Shown: piece after piece, positions 11,317 through 20,984 of the stretch
Layout: each line of letters opens with the position of its first letter
Numbering within the stretch: position 1 is the stretch's first letter
Assembly: GCA_932521025.1 (NCBI GenBank)
Contig: OW051468.1
Span: 7,440,064 to 7,504,063 of the forward strand
DNA: 64,000 nt
Direction of reading: 5' to 3'
DNA from: Oscheius onirici
Taxonomy: Eukaryota; Nematoda; Chromadorea; Rhabditida; Rhabditidae
Notes under the pieces: model-generated
What the model was told of the DNA's origin: nothing
What the model saw: the letters and a program-made list of their open reading frames with translations, nothing else
The model's database searches: none
Made by a program: the position numbers and the translations under genes

Positions 11317-12242
11317 CCGATTCAAAGTTCCTTGTTCATGTTGTTTTCTCGCCGTAGGAACATTTTGATCGCGAACTGTGACACATCTTTTGCAGATTAG
11401 TCTGTCCACTTTTTACAACCTCAAGGTTCCTTCTTACTGTATCCGAAAGAGGCTGATGAGGGGACGAGACGAAAGAAACTGATTACTGGACATGTTACCA
11501 GTGAACAAGGGTCGGTCTTTTGTGCTCTCCCGAGTTTCATCACCTGATGTCGTCTTTCATTTTGCATTCCCGTGTGCCCAAATAAAAAGTGAGAGTCCCC
11601 CTGAGTTGCCACTCATTCCCACAATTCTTATCACTCCAAAGGAGGATTAGCAGGCATTGCGCAGATCCTGTCTCGTCTGTCCAAGAAAAAGAGGAACACT
11701 TTCAGCTGTCGCGGTACTTTTCTTAGAAAAACTTACTTTCCGGTTTTGTCAATTCTTCACGTTACTTACTTTCCATTCACGCGAAACAGCGTAAGCGCGG
11801 GAGTGTCGATTTCAAGAAAGTTTCGTACACATTTATATTGTATACAATTAACTGAAAAGTACGCAACATGACCATACTTCACCACAGATCTTCCAGTTAC
11901 CCTACCGTAGCCGAAAGGCGGAAGAATTCACAATTTGACCCGTCCAACTTCTGTCCTCCATTAAGTGCTTAGCTGGTTGTTTGCATCGCGCCAATTTTCC
12001 TCTTTTCTCGACCGGTTCTTTGCCGTTCCTCTCTATCTCTCCAAAGTTCACTACAATCTCTTAAATAGAGGGGCAGAGAGTCCACATCCCTTCAACCGGT
12101 TCTCACTCGGGGAGCTGTTATCCACTCACCATTTACTCTCTCCTGGTCAGCCCCCGACCTCCCGTCGTGCCTATTTCTGGCCCAGTAGGCTTTAAAAGTC
12201 ACTTTGACAATAGTGATGACGCAGTTCGGACTAGATACTTTC
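11317..12242. other. Long intergenic stretch without recognised genes
   Basis: About 0.9 kb. The open frames at 11421-11612 (minus) and 11965-12195 (plus) lack recognisable domains or splice partners. No repeat was identified. Confidence 0.4.
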
Positions 12243-12311
12243 GTATAAAATGTAGGCAATCTGAAAATAGTCTCAAGGATGCACCCTCAGCCGACTGAAG
12301 ATTTAACACAG
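12243..12311 (+). promoter_or_regulatory. TATA box and candidate first coding exon of the ZIP transporter
   Basis: TATAAAA (about 12244) is followed about 30 bases later by an ATG at 12279. The short frame MHPQPTEDLTQ ends at a GT donor at 12312. Splicing to the acceptor at 13088 is in phase and would add 11 residues before MEQWLLQ. If used, the ATG at 13089 becomes internal. Otherwise transcription starts nearer 13.0 kb or a spliced leader is added at 13088. Confidence 0.4.
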
Positions 12312-13088
12312 GTGGGATTGTTTTCGTCTTAGTAGTCTCGAGAGCTGATAAGGCAACGGATCGATGCTCCCACATCGGTCAGTGGCGTCATATTTTGCTC
12401 TTCGACTCGTAGAAATATTTCCACAGACTCTTTTTATCCCTTTCCTGAGTCCAATTGGTTAAGCAGTGTTTCTAGAATCTCTCCAAAGAATTCTCATCCA
12501 GAAAAGTATCCAAACTTTCCAAAAAAAAGAACTAGATCTGCATTCTTCTTGGTCATTTCCTCAGACTTCTTTTTTGTGTTTCACCTCTAGTTGATAGCCT
12601 GTCTGTCTCTGAAACCCCAGTAAAATCGCTTGCTCCTATGATGAAAACTATTTGTTTGGTCCTAAAAACGAGATCTACTTTCGTTAAAAGCAGCTCTTGG
12701 TCATATCTCCTTCAGCCAAACCGTCCCTTGCAGCTTTGCAAGGTTCCTTGAGCATTGCTTCCTGAATGTCATGTCCTCACTCTAACTGTCTCGAATGACC
12801 CCTAAGGTTTCCTGAGTTTCTTTTTAGTTCGTGAGAAATTTATCCTACTGTTGGCCTTGAGAACCCCTGGATGGAACAATTTTGATCTGTTTATCATCTC
12901 GTTCTATTCAGTTGATCTTTTTGACTGCTCTTTGGCAGTCGTGCGCGACAGTGCCTCGATTGGTAGGTCTATAGACGACCAGCAAGGCGTATCAAACTCC
13001 TCTACCAGATAAGGTCAGGCCCCCGGTTATTCACGTTCTTATCGACGTTTCCAGTCCCTTTTTCAACTCTATTCAAAACTGCCTTCAG

Positions 13089-15156
13089 ATGGAGCAATGG
13101 CTCCTGCAGATCTGTCTGGCTGTGGCCATGTTCATTACCACAGCCGTCGCAGGCTTCATCCCCGTCAAAATTACCAAATGTCTGGCCAAAAAGGGAGAGG
13201 ACGCCAATGGTAAGGGAGCCAAATGGCTGTCTCTTCTTTCCTGCTTTTCCGGAGGAGTCTTCATGGCGACCTGCTTCCTGGACATTATCCCTCACATCAA
13301 GTAAGAAAGTTACTCGATTTTCACTTCTCTTTTCCAGTGAGACTTACGAAGAATACAAGATAGAGTTAGCGGAGAGTAAGGGTCTGAAGGAACTGGAAGT
13401 AGAGTTTCCCTATCCCCAACTTTTTACCTGTGTCGGCTTCTTTCTCGTCTATCTGGTCGAAGAAATTTGCATGAGAGTGAGTCTTCTGACTAGTTCGAAA
13501 CAATCTCCTTCCAGATATTTTCCATGGGTCATTCCCACGGTCACTCTCACGAAAACCCGCCTCCAATCACTAATGATTTTATTCGAAGAGGGAGCGTAAA
13601 TTTGAGGAAGTAAGTCTTTAAGCTGACCTCTAACAAGTTATGTTCCACTTTAACCGTCCGAACACCAGTTATAGTAATCTGCACAACATTTCAGTTCAAG
13701 AGTTACAGTAACCTGCGTTTATCCCAAAAAAGTGGCTAAATAAGACGCGTGCGCGCAAGACGAACATTTTTTTTGAGAATTCGGACGGTTAAAAATAATA
13801 CAGAAAATTCTAACGCTTCACTAATTTTTCTGTTTGCACGTTGCATGGCTTTCAGTGACGATCCACTACTCGACTACCACCCCGAAAACAAGCTTAAACG
13901 AGCACTTTCTGTTCACAGGTGTGTCTGCTTTCACTCGGTTTTTGCACATCTTTAAACTCTTCTAAAAATGGTAACTAACCGGGAGCAGGTTTAGTATTGT
14001 GATGGAGTCGACAGCCGACTACGCTGTGGCCCCGAAATCCGAGGCCACTCTTCTGAAATCGCTTACTTTCGCCGTCGCCATGTCCTTTCATTCCGTCCTG
14101 GAAGGCTTCGCTCTCGGCGTGCAGAGCAACATTCGAAGCATCGTGACTCTTTTCCTGTCGCTTCTTCTTCACAAAGGAATCGAGGCCTTTTCCGTCGGAC
14201 TTCAGGTCTCCAGAGGCAATTCGGACAAGGTTTTTGTTGAAAAAGGTCAAAAACGAAAAAACTCAGATGAAAGCAGTCATTATAACTATCCTCATCTACG
14301 CCTCAATGACTCCACTTGGATCAGCACTGGGAACAGTTTTGAGGGTAAGGTTTAGTTTGTAAAAGGCTCCAGCGAATACCCAGACCTTCAAAAAAGATCG
14401 TTGCTGGACAATTTGACATAGGGGATACTCAGCTGAGCTACGCAGACAAACTATAGTCGATTCCAAAAAAATGGTGCATAATTCAAACCGGCCCGCCAAG
14501 AATTTCGCGGGAATTTGAACGCAGAAAATTCAATTGGGAAATTGTTAGTTAATAGAATGTACACTTTACTTCGCGAAGAAAGAAACTATTCAAATTATTA
14601 TCGGCTACACAAAAATAGCTAAGCTGGAAAAGATGAGGTATATTATTGAGCGTTCAAATTCCCGCGAATTTCTTGGCGGGCCGGTTTGAATTATGCACCA
14701 TTTTTTTTTGGGAATGGACTATAATATTTACGATGAGTATCAAGTTTTCACGGGTTGAATTTGGCAAATGTTCGCGCCTTTTCAAGGACTGCGTTATCAG
14801 ATAACTTCGCGTAAAAATAATCACGTTTAGATGTCCCACATCGATCCGATGACAAAGGATGCCGTTGTTCTTGTGCTGGAATCGCTTGCAGCCGGCACTT
14901 TCATCTACGTCACCTTCCTGGAAGTACTGGCTCATGAGAAGGACAACGAGCACAATTCTCTGATCCAGCTCCTTGCCATTTTTATTGGATTCTCTGTGAT
15001 TGCTACCCTTCAGCTGACATTTGGGTGGGTACAGCAAGAATAAATGCAAAAATGCGTTTCAGTGAGCATGGCCATGAAGAACACAGTCATGGACATCAAC
15101 ATGGACCTGTTGAACAGTTACTAACCACCTTGATGACGCCAACTGTGGCAAACTGA
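13089..15156 (+). CDS. ZIP-family zinc/metal transporter (SLC39A1-3 type)
   Basis: Imports zinc or related divalent metals across the plasma or an internal membrane. Seven or so exons encode the eight-helix ZIP fold. The first helix follows MEQWLLQICLAVAMF. Next come LSCFSGGVFMATCFLDIIPH, a third helix with FFLVYLVEEI, and a His-rich cytosolic loop (MGHSHGHSHE). The signature helix pair contains AVAMSFHSVLEGFALG (metal-binding His and Glu) and LLLHKGIEAFSVG, and the last helices follow MSHIDPM. Unusually, a second His-rich run (EHGHEEHSHGHQHG) sits at the extreme C terminus, beyond the last helix. The ATG directly abuts a TTCAG acceptor; an in-phase upstream exon exists at 12279. Stop is TGA 15154-15156, AATAAA about 15269. 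Two introns carry inverted-repeat elements. Confidence 0.92.
13649..13793. repeat. Small inverted-repeat element in a ZIP intron
   Basis: TTTAACCGTCCGAA at about 13649 is matched by its exact reverse complement TTCGGACGGTTAAA at about 13780. The 14-bp arms bracket about 145 bases of non-coding sequence. The form fits a miniature inverted-repeat transposable element (MITE). Confidence 0.55.
14449..14733. mobile_element. MITE-like element in a ZIP intron
   Basis: Long terminal inverted repeats (about 14449-14521 and 14651-14733) are nearly perfect over about 48 bp around GGTGCATAATTCAAACCGGC, and continue outward through A-runs to CTATAGTC/GACTATA termini. About 130 bases of AT-rich spacer lie between. 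No coding capacity. The element occupies much of the 486-base intron before the MSHIDPM exon. Confidence 0.75.
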
Positions 15157-15359
15157 GCTTGAAGATTCACCGGTTCGCCTCTAATAGAAGCTTTACATTC
15201 TCGGATATCATTCGATTTTCTAGCCTTCTCTGTGTGTGATGAAATGCGGTGGAGTGTAATTATTGGCTAATAAACGATGTTTCAAAGCTTGTAAATGGAA
15301 AAAAATCGTATTTATAGCTTACACAACTGTCTAAAAACCACGGACGTTTCTATCTGCTC

Positions 15360-16120
15360 CTATACACGCTTTTCTGGCTTCTCTCCTGGAAGAGTCGTCT
15401 GAATCGAAGCAATCTCCTCGTCCCAGGCTTTCTCGATTTTTGACCAGTGTGCGAGAAGCTCCTAGAGAAGACAAATTAACAACATTTGTTTAAACAAACT
15501 GACTTTCTTTCTCTGTTCACGAGTATTGAAATAGTAGGGGAACTGCTCGCGTTCGGCCAATGTCCACTGGTCCGAATCCAGGATTTGGTCGGGAGATTCA
15601 CGTTCTCGGTCGTAACTGCTTCCTCCGGGATCAAGAGCGACTAAAAATTACGAATTAGAGCATTTCCAACGGGGTTGTCAATTCGATTCGCAGAAATGAC
15701 TGGGATTTTCAAATCGAAACTAGGTTTTCAAACGATATAATGAAGAAAAAAACTTACAGCGGAAAGGCTTGAAATGTCTCTTCTCCCACAACTGACGACA
15801 TCCGTCGGCTAACTGGAGTTGGCTTTTACGAGTATCCTTCTCGTCGCGGTTCGCATCGAATCTAGCACGCATGATGACCTTTTGGAATCGAACTTCGAGG
15901 CTAAAATTCAAATAAATTGACGTATTTAAAGCTGCCTTACTTATCTCCTCCGTACCAATTGTCAACTTCACGGAGGCATCGTTTATAGAGACGACAAACC
16001 TGAAAGCATGCGGTTATTGAAGTTTCAACAGCGTTTTTTCGAGAAAGCTTAGAGAAGGTAAAGAATTACCTTTTGTCGATGGCTCAACGCCTTTGTGAAC
16101 ATCCACGCTGGCGAATCCAT
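15360..16120 (-). CDS. NADH dehydrogenase (complex I) subunit NDUFB9 (LYR-motif protein B22)
   Basis: An accessory subunit of mitochondrial respiratory complex I. Five exons encode about 160 residues. The N terminus MDSPAWMFTKALSHRQKV is followed by the LYR motif in CRLYKRCLREV, then MRARFDANRDEKD, a PGGSSY turn, and the conserved segment YYFNTREQRKK. The end is GEKPEKRV at TAG 15362-15360. The LYRKR signature, the MRARF(E/D)xNxxEKD block and the PGG(T/S)SY block together identify the family. A TTTCAG acceptor lies 16 bases before the ATG. No defects were seen. Confidence 0.92.
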
Positions 16121-17469
16121 TGTGGGGAGGGAAAACTACCTGAAAGATGAACCATATAACACTGCGAAGATCTCCCAATGATGTTTCTTCAATATTTACG
16201 CGATTACTTTTCAATAGATTTGTTTTTAACACGTTTTGGAAGATAATTTTCAAAAAAATGAGCAAGAAACAACGAAAAGGGAGAATGAAGAGAGAAAAGT
16301 GGCAAAAGACAAAGTTTGACTTCTTTCCAACGCCAGCTTCAAATGACACCCGTAAACAGCGCGCCATTTAAAAAATTTTTTCACTGCGGGTGTTTGTTTA
16401 CGGGACAAATTAATCACAGAGTAGCTAGCGGGTGGCAACTTTCTAGTCACATACAATTTCTTTGGTGCATCATGAACATGATTGTTGCCAGTTACTGTCA
16501 ATCAATGGTCTCTCCCCCATATCTGATTCCTCTGGGGAATACCTATCAATGAAACCATGCATCAAAATTGTTCCAGTTTGCGGACAGCTTCTTTCAAACA
16601 GCCTGCCGGATCGATATATTGTTGGGGAATTATTTCCCTGTATGGGTCTCACGATGACAAACTCTCGTAACTAGCCTCACTCGCTGTTTATACCCCTCTC
16701 TGTCGTTAGAGCTTCCGGCTGTTCTACAACATGCAAAAAACTGAGCCTATTGTTTGGCTTTGTCGTTTACGTAATTGAGTTATTGGGTGACCCGTAAGGG
16801 GTCAGCACCCCGTAGAGAGACAGTCCTTAACACTGTCTGGGGAACAGTGTGGTAATCCTACTTTAGAAGGATTGCCGTACTTGCTTGTTTTTTGATGATT
16901 GCGACAGCTAATTCGTAAGCATTTCCCTTACCGTCAGTACTACGCAATGGTGTATGTGATAAACTGTTTGTTTGTTTGTCCGGGACCTCAAATGGTCGCG
17001 ACAAGTCAGAAATTGTCAAGTTAGTTTTGAACTTGGAATGAGAACGAGGTAGTTATGAGAAGTTAGGTTTTGTCAAAAGATTAGTCGATTTGGATGGGAA
17101 TCTAGAACTTGTTCAGAATTTATTTCGTACTTTTGAGACCTCATAAACGGCCGGTTGGATCTAAATAGATCATCTGGAATTTGCATGAGTGACGTGATAT
17201 GACTACATAACCTTGAAGCTATTGAGTTTACAGTGTCTCTCTACTGGCCAATCGATGCCGCTCTTTTGCACACAGCTGGTGTGTCTGGGAACGGTATAAC
17301 TTCTTGTCGTCTGAGAGCTTCCGTCAAATTGTTCCCGCCTTCACTGCAAGACATTATTGTCAGCCTCTCAGTTATATCATCCTTTGTTCCTACTGACCCA
17401 GCAACCGCAAGCTTCTAACTATTCAACTCGCTCCGTCGCTCTTCCACTCCCCAGCCCTCGTAACGCATC
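16121..17469. other. Intergenic between NDUFB9 and the Argonaute locus
   Basis: About 1.35 kb with no convincing coding sequence. Open frames (16147-16371, 16250-16501 and others) lack motifs. It contains a cluster of three hairpins at 16785-16876, listed separately. Confidence 0.45.
16785..16876. other. Cluster of three adjacent stem-loops, possible structured RNA
   Basis: Within 92 bases there are GGGTG...CACCC (16785-16810), a perfect 7-bp stem AGACAGT/ACTGTCT with a 7-base loop (16818-16838), and GGTAATCCT/AGGATTGCC (16851-16876, one G-T pair). The spacing is regular and the sequence is GC-richer than its surroundings. It could be a non-coding RNA or part of an old mobile element; I recognise no named RNA family, and the strand is undetermined. 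Confidence 0.3.
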
Positions 17470-20400
17470 ATGGAGAAGGTCGTCCAGGGAATGGCTAAGA
17501 CTGAGGTCCGTTCAAGGAAAAGCCTCCAGTAAAGTGTTTTTAGATCACCAGCGCTGTCTTTGCCTCCAAGAAGCCGGCCGGAACTCGCGGAGAGGTCCAG
17601 AAGATCAAGACGAACTTGACCAAGATCGAGCTGAAGCCGAACATGCCGTACTTCAAGTACGACATCGAAATTGTCGGATTAGTTACCAAGAAGGACGGAA
17701 GTGTCTTGGACAAGGAGATCAGCAAGCCCTCGAGGGATGAGTGAGTTTCTTTTGTTCTTTGAACCCACAGTAATCCAAATGCGTTTTCGTTTCAAGACCT
17801 ACTTCAAGTTTTAGTTGAGTCTCGAAACGAAGTCTTTCTATTATGAAAGACACTCCCCCTCTTCTTCAACAATGAAATCTGTTGCAGTTATACCCAGCAG
17901 CAAAGAAAGACCGCAACGGTCGCCGTCTTCAAGGCAGCGCAGCACTACGGTCTATGACCGCTCGAAGGTTCTGTTCTCCCTCAAAGACTTGAAGCTCAAT
18001 GAGCCGAAGACCATCACCCTGAAGCTGACAATCCCTGACTACGACATCGTTGACTGGCAGTTCAAGATCAAGCCATGCGCCGACAGCTTCCAGGTACTTA
18101 ATTTTAGAGATTTTTAGTTGAAAATAATACTTCAGGTGTCTACCAACGACCTGGCCAAGGTCGTCAACAACGCCGTTGCCCTTCAAGACAAGACGCTCCT
18201 GGAGGCTCTGAACCTCTTCTGCAGCCGCGAGGATCTCCTGGAAAGTGGTGAATTCGTCACATACGGGACTGGCAGGCACTACTTGGTGGATCCCTTCAAG
18301 TACGGCTTCAAGCGAGTTTAATCATCTGCTCGAAAGAGTTTGTTATTTTTAGGCCCGCGGACCTTCCCAGCATTCCGGACGGCAAGCACATGATGCCGGG
18401 CATCATGAAGAAGGTAAGCGTGTTGGAAGGAGAGACCAAGAAGCCCACAGTCTACGTCACTACCGAGAGTGAGTTTCTCTTTCAAACAGAAGAAAATTCT
18501 GAAATTGCAGTCAAGAAGACGGACATCCACAACGCCCAGAGTCTTGCGGAGAAGATAAAGTCCTACACGGTCATGAGGAGACAGTTCACTTCTGAACTGG
18601 TTAACAAGAACAGATGGGCCCTGAAACCAGTGCTCAAAGGACTCATGGTCTACCCGTCATATGACAAGAAGGTCGCCTTCCCAATCACCGGAATGTCGGA
18701 CAACTCGGCCAAGACCAAAAGCTTCAGCAAGAACGGCAAGACCATCAGTGTCGCCGACTATTACAGCAAAATCAAGAGAATTCCCTTGAGGTGGGAGAGA
18801 TCGGTTGATTGAATCAATACTCCCATTTTCAGCTTCCCGGACATGAGCTTGATCGTCGGCTTTGTCGGCGGGAAGGACATTGCCTTTCCAATTGAAGTCC
18901 TTATGGTGGCCGAGAACCAGCGAGTCATCAACAGCCAAACGACTCCGGAGGAGGTGCAAGTAGCCATTCTGGCTTCTGCAATTCTTCCAAAGGACAGGGT
19001 GGCCCAAACAGAGACAATGAAACGCGCCATGAAGCTCACGTCCCTCTGGTATCAAGATAGACGACAATCTGGCCTTGGTCAACTCTCGTGTCCTTCCGGC
19101 TCCAACTGTGGCCTATGGAAAGAATTCAGTTGCATAGCTTCAGAACAATGTAAGTCTCCCTTTCTCGACTATAATCCATATTTTAGTATAAAGGGCGAGC
19201 CGACAAACTTGCCTTCTTTGTGCCTGCCACAGTCCCGAGCTGGTGGCTGATCTCTGTTCTGTCTCACAATGACAGACGCTGTTCTCCGGATGCTGTGAGC
19301 TCTTTCGGAGACAAGGTAGTCTGAATGGGAAGAAGTCGTGAAATGAGCATTCCGGACAAGGTGATGAAGAGCATCGAACCTTCGGAGACGGCTATCGAGA
19401 ACATTTTCGTCCAGGTTCAGAGCGCCGGCATAAAGTTTCTCATGTTCGTCTCCACGGACGCGGTGAAGCTCCACGGTAAGAGAAGAGACTGCAACCAAAA
19501 CCATTGAATTCAGAGAAGATCAAATACCTGGATCAGCAGTTCCAGATTCTGACTCAGGAAGTCCGTAGCTCCAATGTGGCCAAGATGACCCAGGGCCTGT
19601 CTCAGACTCTCGAGAACATTGTCAACAAGGTGGGAACCAAATTTTTTTTGTACAGTCATTTTTAGGTCAATTCCAAAAATGGTGGCCTGGGATATGAAGT
19701 CAGACTGGCCATGGTGCCTGAGACCAAAAAATGGCTCGACGACCCTTCCCGTCTCTTCATCGGCTTCGAGATGACTCATCCTCAGCAGCTGTCTCAGTCC
19801 GAGCTCAATCGAGGACTCCAGTACAAGGCTCCCAGCGTGCTTGGCTATGCCTCCAACAGCGGAAAACATCACCAGATGTATCACGGAGATTACCTCTATG
19901 TAGAGCCCAGGAAGCAAACTGTGAGTTTGATTGAACAAACATTATGAGAATCGGATTTAGGAGATGGGAGAGGCCATCAAGACGGTTCTTCCAATGCTGG
20001 TGAAGAACGTCTCGGCTGCCAGAAACGTCAAGCCACTCCACATCGTCTTCTACTTTCACGACATAAGCGAAGGCCAATACGCCGAGGCAAGTTCAAGTGA
20101 TCCAAGAGGAGTGTTTGAAATTTAGGTGGCCACGACCTTCAACAAAAGAATCCGTGAGGGATTGGACCAACTGAGCGTCATGTACAAGCCGGCCATCTCT
20201 CTTCTTGCCGTCTCCAAGGAGCACAATGAGCGATTCTACCAGATGAACATTACTGGAGACAAGGCTCCCCAGCAGAACATCCGAGCCGGAACTGTGGCTG
20301 ACACCGTCGTTGTCAATCCCACGATCAATGAGTTCTATCTCACTGCTCACACGGCCATTCAGGTTGAATTTGTCCATTTTACTTTACTCTGGGTTTTAGG

Positions 20401-20751
20401 GTACTGCCAAGTCTCTGTCGTGTCCGACACCTCCGGCTCTTCCATGGACTTCTTCCAGGGTGCCAGTCACGGTCTCTGCTTCCTGCACGAGGTGAGTTCA
20501 ATGGCCAATTCCATGATCCAGTGACTTACAGATTGTCACTGCCACCGTCTCTCTGCCTGCTCCTCTCGTCGTCGCTGACCGTTGTGCTAAGCGCGGAGCA
20601 ATGAATTTCCGAGAGAACGAGAAGTAGGCCGACTATTTGATTCTATTAAATCCGTTTACAGGACCAATCCCGGTGAAGTTCTCGATCTGGTCGCCCTCAA
20701 CGAGAAGCTGACAAACAAGAATCAGACCCTCTCAAGATTTGCTACAATGCC
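17470..20751 (+). pseudogene. WAGO-like Argonaute, damaged locus
   Basis: Fourteen or so exons span N, PAZ, MID and PIWI domains, with short introns; one has a GC donor at 20087. Five breaks are visible: a +1 shift near 17951 (TGA at 17955 in the incoming frame), a +1 shift in a CCC run at 19042-19044, TAG at 19135-19137, TGA at 19322-19324 and a -1 shift near 20405. No intron choice I tried repairs them. The PIWI centre is also degraded: IGFEMTHP has Glu for the first catalytic Asp, FYFHDISEGQ has His at the position of the second Asp, and ADRCAKRG lacks the final His. That is typical of slicer-dead nematode WAGO proteins, which act downstream of RNA-dependent RNA polymerases. Coding similarity fades after LSRFAT. 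A frame stays open to 20962, past an AATAAA at about 20827. The family is certain; pseudogene status is likely. Confidence 0.75.
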
Positions 20752-20984
20752 TAGAACGCCTAATTGTACATCTACCTCCACAAGTTTTACGACCATTCCT
20801 ATTCTTCGTGTAATCAAAATACGGTCAAATAAAGCAGATGTCTTTTTTACGTGGAATAGAGAGAATTTCTTGATAGACGACAAATATTTATGTAACTGGG
20901 AGACAGGTAAAAAGAAGGTCAATTTTACCTCTCCCGATATTTTCTTCTTTTTCGATCTATAAATCGAGTTAAAAATTCCTTTTA

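Noticed and set aside
18300-18352. An apparent sixth frame break in the Argonaute near 18316
   Set aside because: Using the GTACGG donor at 18300 instead of the one at 18316 joins DPF-K-PADLPSIPDG in phase, so no lesion is needed.
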